A stretch of 64,000 bases of DNA from NCBI GenBank assembly GCA_964057225.1, contig OZ059894.1:23714476-23778475 (forward strand), in the 5' to 3' direction. Positions 24,269 through 36,764 of the stretch are shown here, piece by piece (the first letter of the stretch is position 1; the number at the start of each line of letters is the position of its first letter). A program made the translations under genes and the position numbers. The notes below the pieces were generated by a model. The model was not told the DNA's origin. It ran no database searches and saw only the letters and a list, made by a program, of their open reading frames with translations. This DNA comes from Auanema rhodensis (Eukaryota > Nematoda > Chromadorea > Rhabditida > Rhabditidae).

Positions 24269-25500
24269 TTTGAAATTTACGTGAACTTTAATTTATGCTA
24301 ATTAAATGTACACGTGATGTGCACTTGGTATGTAACTCGCTTCACGTGAAAGATAAAGAGATGCGGTTTTCAAAATTAGATTCCCCATGTCCATATCAGT
24401 CTAAAAACAAATTTTTATTGATATTGGTGCATGGTAACCATGACTTTGAAATTTACGTGAACTTTAATTTATGCTAATTTAATGTACACGTGATGTGCAC
24501 TTGGTATGTAACTCGCTTCACGTGAAAGATAAAGAGATGCGGTTTTCAAAATTATATTCCCCATGTCCATATTAGTCTAAAAACAAATTTTTATTGATAT
24601 TGGTGCATGGTAACCATGACTTTGAAATTTACGTGAACTTTAATTTATGCTAATTAAATGTACACGTGATGTGCACTTGGTATGTAACTCGCTTCACGTG
24701 AAAGATAAAGAGATGCGGTTTTCAAAATTAGATTCCCCATGTCCATATTAGTCGAAAAACAAATTTTTATTGATATTGGTTCATGGTAACCATGACTTTG
24801 AAATTTACGTGAACTTTAATTTATGCTAATTAAATGTACACGTGATGTGCACTTGGTATGTGACTCGCTTCACGTGAAAGATAAAGAGATGCGGTTTTCA
24901 GAATTAGATTTCCCATGTCCATATTAGTCTAAAAACAAATTTTTATTGATATTGGTGCATGGTAACCATGACTTTGAAATTTACGTGAACTTTAATTTAT
25001 GCTAATTAAATGTACACGTGATGTGCACTTGGTATGTAACTCGCTTCACGTGAAAGATAAAGAGATGCGGTTTTCAAAATTAGAATCCCCATGTCCATAT
25101 TAGTCTAAAAACAAATTTTTATTGATATTGGTGCATGGTAACCATGATTTTGAAATTTACGTGAACTTTAATTTATGCTAATTAAATGTACACGTGATGT
25201 GCACTTGGTATGTAACTCGCTTCACGTGAAAGATAAAGAGATGCGGTTTTCAAAATTAGATTTCTCATGTCCATATTAGTCTAAAAACAAATTTTTATTG
25301 ATATTGATGCATGGTAACCATGACTTTGAAATTTACGTGAACTTTAATTTATGCTAATTAAATGTACACGTGATGTGCACTTGGTATGTAACTCGCTTCA
25401 CGTGAAAGATAAAGAGATGCGGTTTTCAAAATTAGATTCCCCATGTCCATATTAGTCTAAAAACAAATTTTTATTGATATTGGTGCATGGTAACCACGAC

Positions 25501-25676
25501 TTTGAAATTTACGTGAACTTTAATTTATGCTAATTAAATGTACACGTGATGTGCACTTGGTATGTAACTCGCTTCACGTGAAAGATAAAGAGATGCGGTT
25601 TTCAAAATTAGATTCCCCATGTCCATATTAGTCTAAAAACAAATTTTTATTGATATTGGTGCATGGTAACCATGAC
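25501..25676 (+). repeat. Representative consensus monomer, domains C-E
   Basis: This unit differs from the domain A consensus only at position 161, where T becomes G, giving GCATGG in place of TCATGG. The G161 form is the majority type from about 24 kb onward. In domain A it is a minority form found at fixed places inside the HOR blocks. It therefore marks which monomer type was amplified on the right-hand side of the window. Confidence 0.85.
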
Positions 25677-26028
25677 TTTGAAATTTACGTGAACTTTAAT
25701 TTATGCTAATTAAATGTACACGTGATGTGCACTTGGTATGTAACTCGCTTCACGTGAAAGATAAAGAGATGCGGTTTTCAAAATTAGATTCCCCATGTCC
25801 ATATCAGTCTAAAAACAAATTTTTATTGATATTGGTGCATGGTAACCATGATTTTGAAATTTACGTGAACTTTAATTTATGCTAATTAAATGTACACGTG
25901 ATGTGCACTTGGTATGTAACTCGCTTCACGTGAAAGATAAAGAGATGCGGTTTTCAAAATTAGATTCCCCATGTCCATATTAGTCTAAAAACAAATTTTT
26001 ATTGATATTGGTGCATGGTAACCATGAC

Positions 26029-27788
26029 TTTGAAATTTACGTGAACTTTAATTTATGCTAATTAAATGTACACGTGATGTGCACTTGGTATGTAACTCGC
26101 TTCACGTGAAAGTTAAAGAGATGCGGTTTTCAAAATTAGATTCCCCATGTCCATATTAGTCTAAAAACAAATTTTTATTGATATTGGTGCATGGTAACCA
26201 TGACTTTGAAATTTACGTGAACTTTAATTTATGCTAATTAAATGTACACGTGATGTGCACTTGGTATGTAACTCGCTTCACGTGAAAGATAAAGAGATGC
26301 GGTTTTCAAAATTAGAATCCCCATGTCCATATTAGTCTAAAAACAAATTTTTATTGATATTGGTGCATGGTAACCATGATTTTGAAATTTACGTGAACTT
26401 TAATTTATGCTAATTAAATGTACACGTGATGTGCACTTGGTATGTAACTCGCTTCACGTGAAAGATAAAGAGATGCGGTTTTCAAAATTAGATTTCTCAT
26501 GTCCATATTAGTCTAAAAACAAATTTTTATTGATATTGATGCATGGTAACCATGACTTTGAAATTTACGTGAACTTTAATTTATGCTAATTAAATGTACA
26601 CGTGATGTGCACTTGGTATGTAACTCGCTTCACGTGAAAGATAAAGAGATGCGGTTTTCAAAATTAGATTCCCCATGTCCATATTAGTCTAAAAACAAAT
26701 TTTTATTGATATTGGTGCATGGTAACCACGACTTTGAAATTTACGTGAACTTTAATTTATGCTAATTAAATGTACACGTGATGTGCACTTGGTATGTAAC
26801 TCGCTTCACGTGAAAGATAAAGAGATGCGGTTTTCAAAATTAGATTCCCCATGTCCATATTAGTCTAAAAACAAATTTTTATTGATATTGGTGCATGGTA
26901 ACCATGACTTTGAAATTTACGTGAACTTTAATTTATGCTAATTAAATGTACACGTGATGTGCACTTGGTATGTAACTCGCTTCACGTGAAAGATAAAGAG
27001 ATGCGGTTTTCAAAATTAGATTCCCCATGTCCATATCAGTCTAAAAACAAATTTTTATTGATATTGGTGCATGGTAACCATGACTTTGAAATTTACGTGA
27101 ACTTTAATTTATGCTAATTAAATGTACACGTGATGTGCACTTGGTATGTAACTCGCTTCACGTGAAAGATAAAGAGATGCGGTTTTCGAAATTATATTCC
27201 CCATGTCCATATTAGTCTAAAAACAAATTTTTATTGATATTGGTGCATGGTAACCATGACTTTGAAATTTACGTGAACTTTAATTTATGCTAATTAAATG
27301 TACACGTGATGTGCACTTGGTATGTAACTCGCTTCACGTGAAAGATAAAGAGATGCGGTTTTCAAAATTAGATTCCCCATGTCCATATTAGTCGAAAAAC
27401 AAATTTTTATTGATATTGGTGCATGGTAACCATGATTTTGAAATTTACGTGAACTTTAATTTATGCTAATTAAATGTACACGTGATGTGCACTTGGTATG
27501 TAACTCGCTTCACGTGAAAGATAAAGAGATGCGGTTTTCAAAATTAGATTCCCCATGTCCATATTAGTCTAAAAACAAATTTTTATTGATATTGGTGCAT
27601 GGTAACCACGACTTTGAAATTTACGTGAACTTTAATTTATGCTAATTAAATGTACACGTGATGTGCACTTGGTATGTAACTCGCTTCACGTGAAAGATAA
27701 AGAGATGCGGTTTTCAAAATTAGATTCCCCATGTCCATATTAGTCTAAAAACAAATTTTTATTGATATTGGTGCATGGTAACCATGAC
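26029..27788 (+). repeat. 10-monomer HOR (1,760 bp), full copy
   Basis: Order: GTTAAAG; GAATCCCC plus CATGAT; GATTTCTCAT plus GATGC; CACGAC; consensus; ATATCAG; TTCGAAATTATATTCC; TCGAAAAAC plus CATGAT; CACGAC; consensus. The next copy follows directly at 27789, one monomer shorter. TTCGAA in the seventh unit is found only in these two copies. Confidence 0.8.
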
Positions 27789-29372
27789 TTTGAAATTTAC
27801 GTGAACTTTAATTTATGCTAATTAAATGTACACGTGATGTGCACTTGGTATGTAACTCGCTTCACGTGAAAGTTAAAGAGATGCGGTTTTCAAAATTAGA
27901 TTCCCCATGTCCATATTAGTCTAAAAACAAATTTTTATTGATATTGGTGCATGGTAACCATGACTTTGAAATTTACGTGAACTTTAATTTATGCTAATTA
28001 AATGTACACGTGATGTGCACTTGGTATGTAACTCGCTTCACGTGAAAGATAAAGAGATGCGGTTTTCAAAATTAGAATCCCCATGTCCATATTAGTCTAA
28101 AAACAAATTTTTATTGATATTGGTGCATGGTAACCATGATTTTGAAATTTACGTGAACTTTAATTTATGCTAATTAAATGTACACGTGATGTGCACTTGG
28201 TATGTAACTCGCTTCACGTGAAAGATAAAGAGATGCGGTTTTCAAAATTAGATTTCTCATGTCCATATTAGTCTAAAAACAAATTTTTATTGATATTGAT
28301 GCATGGTAACCATGACTTTGAAATTTACGTGAACTTTAATTTATGCTAATTAAATGTACACGTGATGTGCACTTGGTATGTAACTCGCTTCACGTGAAAG
28401 ATAAAGAGATGCGGTTTTCAAAATTAGATTCCCCATGTCCATATTAGTCTAAAAACAAATTTTTATTGATATTGGTGCATGGTAACCACGACTTTGAAAT
28501 TTACGTGAACTTTAATTTATGCTAATTAAATGTACACGTGATGTGCACTTGGTATGTAACTCGCTTCACGTGAAAGATAAAGAGATGCGGTTTTCAAAAT
28601 TAGATTCCCCATGTCCATATTAGTCTAAAAACAAATTTTTATTGATATTGGTGCATGGTAACCATGACTTTGAAATTTACGTGAACTTTAATTTATGCTA
28701 ATTAAATGTACACGTGATGTGCACTTGGTATGTAACTCGCTTCACGTGAAAGATAAAGAGATGCGGTTTTCAAAATTAGATTCCCCATGTCCATATCAGT
28801 CTAAAAACAAATTTTTATTGATATTGGTGCATGGTAACCATGACTTTGAAATTTACGTGAACTTTAATTTATGCTAATTAAATGTACACGTGATGTGCAC
28901 TTGGTATGTAACTCGCTTCACGTGAAAGATAAAGAGATGCGGTTTTCGAAATTATATTCCCCATGTCCATATTAGTCTAAAAACAAATTTTTATTGATAT
29001 TGGTGCATGGTAACCATGACTTTGAAATTTACGTGAACTTTAATTTATGCTAATTAAATGTACACGTGATGTGCACTTGGTATGTAACTCGCTTCACGTG
29101 AAAGATAAAGAGATGCGGTTTTCAAAATTAGATTCCCCATGTCCATATTAGTCGAAAAACAAATTTTTATTGATATTGGTGCATGGTAACCACGACTTTG
29201 AAATTTACGTGAACTTTAATTTATGCTAATTAAATGTACACGTGATGTGCACTTGGTATGTAACTCGCTTCACGTGAAAGATAAAGAGATGCGGTTTTCA
29301 AAATTAGATTCCCCATGTCCATATTAGTCTAAAAACAAATTTTTATTGATATTGGTGCATGGTAACCATGAC
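27789..29372 (+). repeat. 9-monomer shortened copy of the domain C HOR
   Basis: It is the same series as 26029-27788, except that the eighth and ninth units are merged. The unit at 29021 has TCGAAAAAC of unit 8 followed by CACGAC of unit 9. One monomer has been lost by recombination between neighbouring units, with the switch point between monomer positions 134 and 173. Confidence 0.8.
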
Positions 29373-31660
29373 TTTGAAATTTACGTGAACTTTAATTTAT
29401 GCTAATTAAATGTACACGTGATGTGCACTTGGTATGTAACTCGCTTCACGTGAAAGATAAAGAGATGCGGTTTTCAAAATTAGATTCCCCATGTCCATAT
29501 CAGTCTAAAAACAAATTTTTATTGATATTGGTGCATGGTAACCATGATTTTGAAATTTACGTGAACTTTAATTTATGCTAATTAAATGTACACGTGATGT
29601 GCACTTGGTATGTAACTCGCTTCACGTGAAAGATAAAGAGATGCGGTTTTCAAAATTAGAATCCCCATGTCCATATTAGTCTAAAAACAAATTTTTATTG
29701 ATATTGGTGCATGGTAACCATGATTTTGAAATTTACGTGAACTTTAATTTATGCTAATTAAATGTACACGTGATGTGCACTTGGTATGTAACTCGCTTCA
29801 CGTGAAAGATAAAGAGATGCGGTTTTCAAAATTAGATTCCCCATGTCCATATTAGTCTAAAAACAAATTTTTATTGATATTGGTGCATGGTAACCATGAC
29901 TTTGAAATTTACGTGAACTTTAATTTATGCTAATTAAATGTACACGTGATGTGCACTTGGTATGTAACTCGCTTCACGTGAAAGTTAAAGAGATGCGGTT
30001 TTCAAAATTAGATTCCCCATGTCCATATTAGTCTAAAAACAAATTTTTATTGATATTGGTGCATGGTAACCATGACTTTGAAATTTACGTGAACTTTAAT
30101 TTATGCTAATTAAATGTACACGTGATGTGCACTTGGTATGTAACTCGCTTCACGTGAAAGATAAAGAGATGCGGTTTTCAAAATTAGAATCCCCATGTCC
30201 ATATTAGTCTAAAAACAAATTTTTATTGATATTGGTGCATGGTAACCATGATTTTGAAATTTACGTGAACTTTAATTTATGCTAATTAAATGTACACGTG
30301 ATGTGCACTTGGTATGTAACTCGCTTCACGTGAAAGATAAAGAGATGCGGTTTTCAAAATTAGATTTCTCATGTCCATATTAGTCTAAAAACAAATTTTT
30401 ATTGATATTGATGCATGGTAACCATGACTTTGAAATTTACGTGAACTTTAATTTATGCTAATTAAATGTACACGTGATGTGCACTTGGTATGTAACTCGC
30501 TTCACGTGAAAGATAAAGAGATGCGGTTTTCAAAATTAGATTCCCCATGTCCATATTAGTCTAAAAACAAATTTTTATTGATATTGGTGCATGGTAACCA
30601 CGACTTTGAAATTTACGTGAACTTTAATTTATGCTAATTAAATGTACACGTGATGTGCACTTGGTATGTAACTCGCTTCACGTGAAAGATAAAGAGATGC
30701 GGTTTTCAAAATTAGATTCCCCATGTCCATATTAGTCTAAAAACAAATTTTTATTGATATTGGTGCATGGTAACCATGACTTTGAAATTTACGTGAACTT
30801 TAATTTATGCTAATTAAATGTACACGTGATGTGCACTTGGTATGTAACTCGCTTCACGTGAAAGATAAAGAGATGCGGTTTTCAAAATTATATTCCCCAT
30901 GTCCATATTAGTCTAAAAACAAATTTTTATTGATATTGGTGCATGGTAACCATGACTTTGAAATTTACGTGAACTTTAATTTATGCTAATTAAATGTACA
31001 CGTGATGTGCACTTGGTATGTAACTCGCTTCACGTGAAAGATAAAGAGATGCGGTTTTCAAAATTAGATTCCCCATGTCCATATTAGTCGAAAAACAAAT
31101 TTTTATTGATATTGGTGCATGGTAACCATGACTTTGAAATTTACGTGAACTTTAATTTATGCTAATTAAATGTACACGTGATGTGCACTTGGTATGTAAC
31201 TCGCTTCACGTGAAAGATAAAGAGATGCGGTTTTCAAAATTATATTCCCCATGTCCATATTAGTCTAAAAACAAATTTTTATTGATATTGGTGCATGGTA
31301 ACCATGACTTTGAAATTTACGTGAACTTTAATTTATGCTAATTAAATGTACACGTGATGTGCACTTGGTATGTAACTCGCTTCACGTGAAAGATAAAGAG
31401 ATGCGGTTTTCAAAATTAGATTCCCCATGTCCATATTAGTCGAAAAACAAATTTTTATTGATATTGGTTCATGGTAACCATGACTTTGAAATTTACGTGA
31501 ACTTTAATTTATGCTAATTAAATGTACACGTGATGTGCACTTGGTATGTGACTCGCTTCACGTGAAAGATAAAGAGATGCGGTTTTCAGAATTAGATTCC
31601 CCATGTCCATATTAGTCTAAAAACAAATTTTTATTGATATTGGTGCATGGTAACCATGAC
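29373..31660 (+). repeat. Rearranged domain C copy
   Basis: Order from 29373: ATATCAG plus CATGAT; GAATCCCC plus CATGAT; consensus; GTTAAAG; GAATCCCC; GATTTCTCAT; CACGAC; consensus; TATATTCC; TCGAAAAAC; TATATTCC; TCGAAAAAC; TATGTGACTC plus TTCAGAATTA. It matches 25677 onward, with one extra GAATCCCC unit inserted. It also holds a tandem doubling of the TATATTCC/TCGAAAAAC pair (30781-31484). Confidence 0.75.
30781..31484 (+). repeat. Two-copy dimer, TATATTCC/TCGAAAAAC
   Basis: The 352-bp pair of a TATATTCC unit and a TCGAAAAAC unit occurs twice in a row. Only the final unit differs by my reading, with T161 in place of G161. The single-pair version occurs at 24445, 27085 and 28845, so this is a local duplication. 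Confidence 0.8.
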
Positions 31661-33420
31661 TTTGAAATTTACGTGAACTTTAATTTATGCTAATTAAATG
31701 TACACGTGATGTGCACTTGGTATGTAACTCGCTTCACGTGAAAGATAAAGAGATGCGGTTTTCAAAATTAGAATCCCCATGTCCATATTAGTCTAAAAAC
31801 AAATTTTTATTGATATTGGTGCATGGTAACCATGATTTTGAAATTTACGTGAACTTTAATTTATGCTAATTAAATGTACACGTGATGTGCACTTGGTATG
31901 TAACTCGCTTCACGTGAAAGATAAAGAGATGCGGTTTTCAAAATTAGATTTCTCATGTCCATATTAGTCTAAAAACAAATTTTTATTGATATTGGTGCAT
32001 GGTAACCATGACTTTGAAATTTACGTGAACTTTAATTTATGCTAATTAAATGTACACGTGATGTGCACTTGGTATGTAACTCGCTTCACGTGAAAGATAA
32101 AGAGATGCGGTTTTCAAAATTAGATTCCCCATGTACATATTAGTCTAAAAACAAATTTTTATTGATATTGGTGCATGGTAACCACGACTTTGAAATTTAC
32201 GTGAACTTTAATTTATGCTAATTAAATGTACACGTGATGTGCACTTGGTATGTAACTCGCTTCACGTGAAAGATAAAGAGATGCGGTTTTCAAAATTAGA
32301 TTCCCCATGTCCATATTAGTCTAAAAACAAATTTTTATTGATATTGGTGCATGGTAACCATGACTTTGAAATTTACGTGAACTTTAATTTATGCTAATTA
32401 AATGTACACGTGATGTGCACTTGGTATGTAACTCGCTTCACGTGAAAGTTAAAGAGATGCGGTTTTCAAAATTAGATTCCCCATGTCCATATTAGTCTAA
32501 AAACAAATTTTTATTGATATTGGTGCATGGTAACCATGACTTTGAAATTTACGTGAACTTTAATTTATGCTTATTAAATGTACACGTGATGTGCACTTGG
32601 TATGTAACTCGCTTCACGTGAAAGATAAAGAGATGCGGTTTTCAAAATTAGATTCCCCATGTCCATATTAGTCTAAAAACAAATTTTTATTGATATTGGT
32701 GCATGGTAACCATGACTTTGAAATTTACGTGAACTTTAATTTATGCTAATTAAATGTACACGTGATGTGCACTTGGTATGTAACTCGCTTCACGTGAAAG
32801 ATAAAGAGATGCGGTTTTCAAAATTAGATTCCCCATGTCCATATTAGTCTAAAAACAAATTTTTATTGATATTGGTGCATGGTAACCATGACTTTGAAAT
32901 TTACGTGAACTTTAATTTATGCTAATTAAATGTACACGTGATGTGCACTTGGTATGTAACTCGCTTCACGTAAAAGATAAAGAGATGCGGTTTTCAAAAT
33001 TAGATTCCCCATGTCCATATTAGTCTAAAAACAAATTTTTATTGATATTGGTGCATGGTAACCATGACTTTGAAATTTACGTGAACTTTAATTTATGCTA
33101 ATTAAATGTACACGTGATGTGCACTTGGTATGTAACTCGCTTCACGTGAAAGATAAAGAGATGCGGTTTTCAAAATTAGATTCCCCATGTCCATATTAGT
33201 CTAAAAACAAATTTTTATTGATATTGGTGCATGGTAACCATGACTTTGAAATTTACGTGAACTTTAATTTATGCTAATTAAATGTACACGTGATGTGCAC
33301 TTGGTATGTAACTCGCTTCACGTGAAAGATAAAGAGATGCGGTTCTCAAAATTAGATTCCCCATGTCCATATTAGTCTAAAAACAAATTTTTATTGATAT
33401 TGGTGCATGGTAACCATGAC

Positions 33421-33948
33421 TTTGAAATTTACGTGAACTTTAATTTATGCTGATTAAATGTACACGTGATGTGCACTTGGTATGTAACTCGCTTCACGTG
33501 AACGATAAAGAGATGCGGTTTTCAAAATTAGATTCCCCATGTCCATATTAGTCTAAAAACAAATTTTTATTGATATTGGTGCATGGTAACCATGACTTTG
33601 AAATTTACGTGAACTTTAATTTATGCTAATTAAATGTACACGTGATGTGCACTTGGTATGTAACTCGCTTCACGTAAAAGATAAAGAGATGCGGTTTTCA
33701 AAATTAGATTCCCCATGTCCATATTAGTCTAAAAACAAATTTTTATTGATATTGGTGCATGGTAACCATGACTTTGAAATTTACGTGAACTTTAATTTAT
33801 GCTGATTAAATGTACACGTGATGTGCACTTGGTATGTAACTCGCTTCACGTGAACGATAAAGAGATGCGGTTTTCAAAATTAGATTCCCCATGTCCATAT
33901 TAGTCGAAAAACAAATTTTTATTGATATTGGTTCATGGTAACCATGAC
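33421..33948 (+). repeat. Local duplication with GCTGATT plus GAACGAT
   Basis: Units at 33421 and 33773 share two variants seen nowhere else, A32-to-G and A83-to-C. They flank a CACGTAAAAG unit. The preceding CACGTAAAAG unit at 32893 suggests a short segment was copied, but the spacing is not a simple tandem pair. Confidence 0.7.
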
Positions 33949-35356
33949 TTTGAAATTTACGTGAACTTTAATTTATGCTAATTAAATGTACACGTGATGT
34001 GCACTTGGTATGTAACTCGCTTCACGTGAAAGATAAAAAGATGCGGTTTTCAGAATTAGATTCCCCATGTCCATATTAGTCTAAAAACAAATTTTTATTG
34101 ATATTGGTTCATGGTAACCATGACTTTGAAATTTACGTGAACTTTAATTTATGCTAATTAAATGTACACGTGATGTGCACTTGGTATGTAACTCGCTTCA
34201 CGTGAAAGATAAAGAGATGCGGTTTTCAAAATTAGAATCCCCATGTCCATATTAGTCTAAAAACAAATTTTCATTGATATTAATTCATGGTAACCATGAT
34301 TTTGAAATTTACGTGAACTTTAATTTATGCTAATTAAATGTACACGTGATATGCACTTGGTATGTAACTCGCTTCACGTGAAAGATAAAGAGATGCGGTT
34401 TTCAAAATTAGATTTCTCATGTCCATATTAGTCTAAAAACAAATTTTTATTGATATTGGTGCATGGTAACCATGACTTTGAAATTTACGTGAACTTTAAT
34501 TTATGCTAATTAAATGTACACGTGGTGTGCACTTGGTATGTAACTCGCTTCACGTGAAAGACAAAGAGATGCGGTTTTCAAAATTAGATTCCCCATGTCC
34601 ATATTAGTCTAAAAACAAATTTTTATTGATATTGGTGCATGGTAACCATGACTTTGAAATTTACGTGAACTTTAATTTATGCTAATTAAATGTACACGTG
34701 ATGTGCACTTGGTATGTAACTCGCTTCACGTGAAAGATAAAGAGATGCGGTTTTCAAAATTAGAATCCCCATGTCCATATTAGTCTAAAAACAAATTTTT
34801 ATTGATATTGGTGCATGGTAACCATGATTTTGAAATTTACGTGAACTTTAATTTATGCTAATTAAATGTACACGTGATGTGCACTTGGTATGTAACTCGC
34901 TTCACGTGAAAGATAAAGAGATGCGGTTTTCAAAATTAGAATCCCCATGTCCATATTAGTCTAAAAACAAATTTTTATTGATATTGGTGCATGGTAACCA
35001 TGATTTTGAAATTTACGTGAACTTTAATTTATGCTAATTAAATGTACACGTGATGTGCACTTGGTATGTAACTCGCTTCACGTGAAAGATAAAGAGATGC
35101 GGTTTTCAAAATTAGATTTCTCATGTCCATATTAGTCTGAAAACAAATTTTTATTGATATTGGTGCATGGTAACCATGACTTTGAAATTTACGTGAACTT
35201 TAATTTATGCTAATTAAATGTACACGTGATGTGCACTTGGTATGTAACTCGCTTCACGTGAAAGATAAAGAGATGCGGTTTTCAAAATTAGATTCCCCAT
35301 GTCCATATTAGTCTAAAAACAAATTTTTATTGATATTGGTGCATGGTAACCATGAC

Positions 35357-36764
35357 TTTGAAATTTACGTGAACTTTAATTTATGCTAATTAAATGTACA
35401 CGTGATGTGCACTTGGTATGTAACTCGCTGCACGTGAAAGATAAAGAGATGCGGTTTTCAAAATTAGATTCCCCATGTCCATATTAGTCGAAAAACAAAT
35501 TTTTATTGATATTGGTTCATGGTAACCATGACTTTGAAATTTACGTGAACTTTAATTTATGCTAATTAAATGTACACGTGATGTGCACTTGGTATGTAAC
35601 TCGCTTCACGTGAAAGATAAAAAGATGCGGTTTTCAGAATTAGATTCCCCATGTCCATATTAGTCTAAAAACAAATTTTTATTGATATTGGTTCATGGTA
35701 ACCATGACTTTGAAATTTACGTGAACTTTAATTTATGCTAATTAAATGTACACGTGATGTGCACTTGGTATGTAACTCGCTTCACGTGAAAGATAAAGAG
35801 ATGCGGTTTTCAAAATTAGATTTCTCATGTCCATATTAGTCTAAAAACAAATTTTTATTGATATTGGTGCATGGTAACCATGACTTTGAAATTTACGTGA
35901 ACTTTAATTTATGCTAATTAAATGTACACGTGATGTGCACTTGGTATGTAACTCGCTTCACGTGAAAGATAAAGAGATGCGGTTTTCAAAATTAGATTCC
36001 CCATGTCCATATTAGTCTAAAAACAAATTTTCATTGATATTGGTGCATGGTAACCATGACTTTGAAATTTACGTGAACTTTAATTTATGCTAATTAAATG
36101 TACACGTGATGTGCACTTGGTATGTAACTCGCTTCACGTGAAAGATAAAGAGATGCGGTTTTCAAAATTAGATTTCCCATGTCCATATTAGTCGAAAAAC
36201 AAATTTTTATTGATATTGGTTCATGGTAACCATGACTTTGAAATTTACGTGAACTTTAATTTATGCTAATTAAATGTACACGTGATGTGCACTTGGTATG
36301 TAACTCGCTTCACGTGAAAGATAAAAAGATGCGGTTTTCAGAATTAGATTCCCCATGTCCATATTAGTCTAAAAACAAATTTTTATTGATATTGGTTCAT
36401 GGTAACCATGACTTTGAAATTTACGTGAACTTTAATTTATGCTAATTAAATGTACACGTGATGTGCACTTGGTATGTAACTCGCTTCACGTGAAAGATAA
36501 AGAGATGCGGTTTTCAAAATTAGATTTCTCATGTCCATATTAGTCTAAAAACAAATTTTTATTGATATTGGTGCATGGTAACCATGACTTTGAAATTTAC
36601 GTGAACTTTAATTTATGCTAATTAAATGTACACGTGATGTGCACTTGGTATGTAACTCGCTTCACGTGAAAGATAAAGAGATGCGGTTTTCAGAATTAGA
36701 TTCCCCATGTCCATATTAGTCTAAAAACAAATTTTTATTGATATTGGTGCATGGTAACCATGAC
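35357..36764 (+). repeat. 4-monomer HOR (704 bp), two tandem copies
   Basis: Each copy runs TCGAAAAAC plus T161; GATAAAAAG plus TTCAGAATTA; GATTTCTCAT; near-consensus. Copies start at 35357 and 36061 and have since gained a few private changes, including GCTGCAC near 35428, GATTTCCC in the 36061 unit and TTCAGAATTA in the 36589 unit. Confidence 0.75.

Larger units (their letters stand above)
24269..32540 (+). repeat. HOR domain C, 47 monomers
   Basis: Recurrent markers are GTTAAAG (A85-to-T), GAATCCCC plus CATGAT, GATTTCTCAT plus GATGCATGG, CACGAC (T173-to-C), ATATCAG (T129-to-C), TATATTCC (G111-to-T) and TCGAAAAAC (T134-to-G), mostly in that order. Several copies of the series are present with losses or gains of whole monomers. 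The domain grades into more uniform units after about 32.5 kb. Confidence 0.75.

Noticed and set aside
24295-29581. Five identical 60-residue open reading frames (24295, 25703, 26935, 28695, 29399)
   Set aside because: They lie at multiples of 176 bp, cross a monomer border, and exist only because T129-to-C removes a stop. The same frame is closed in most other monomers. There is no recognisable domain and no sign of coding constraint.
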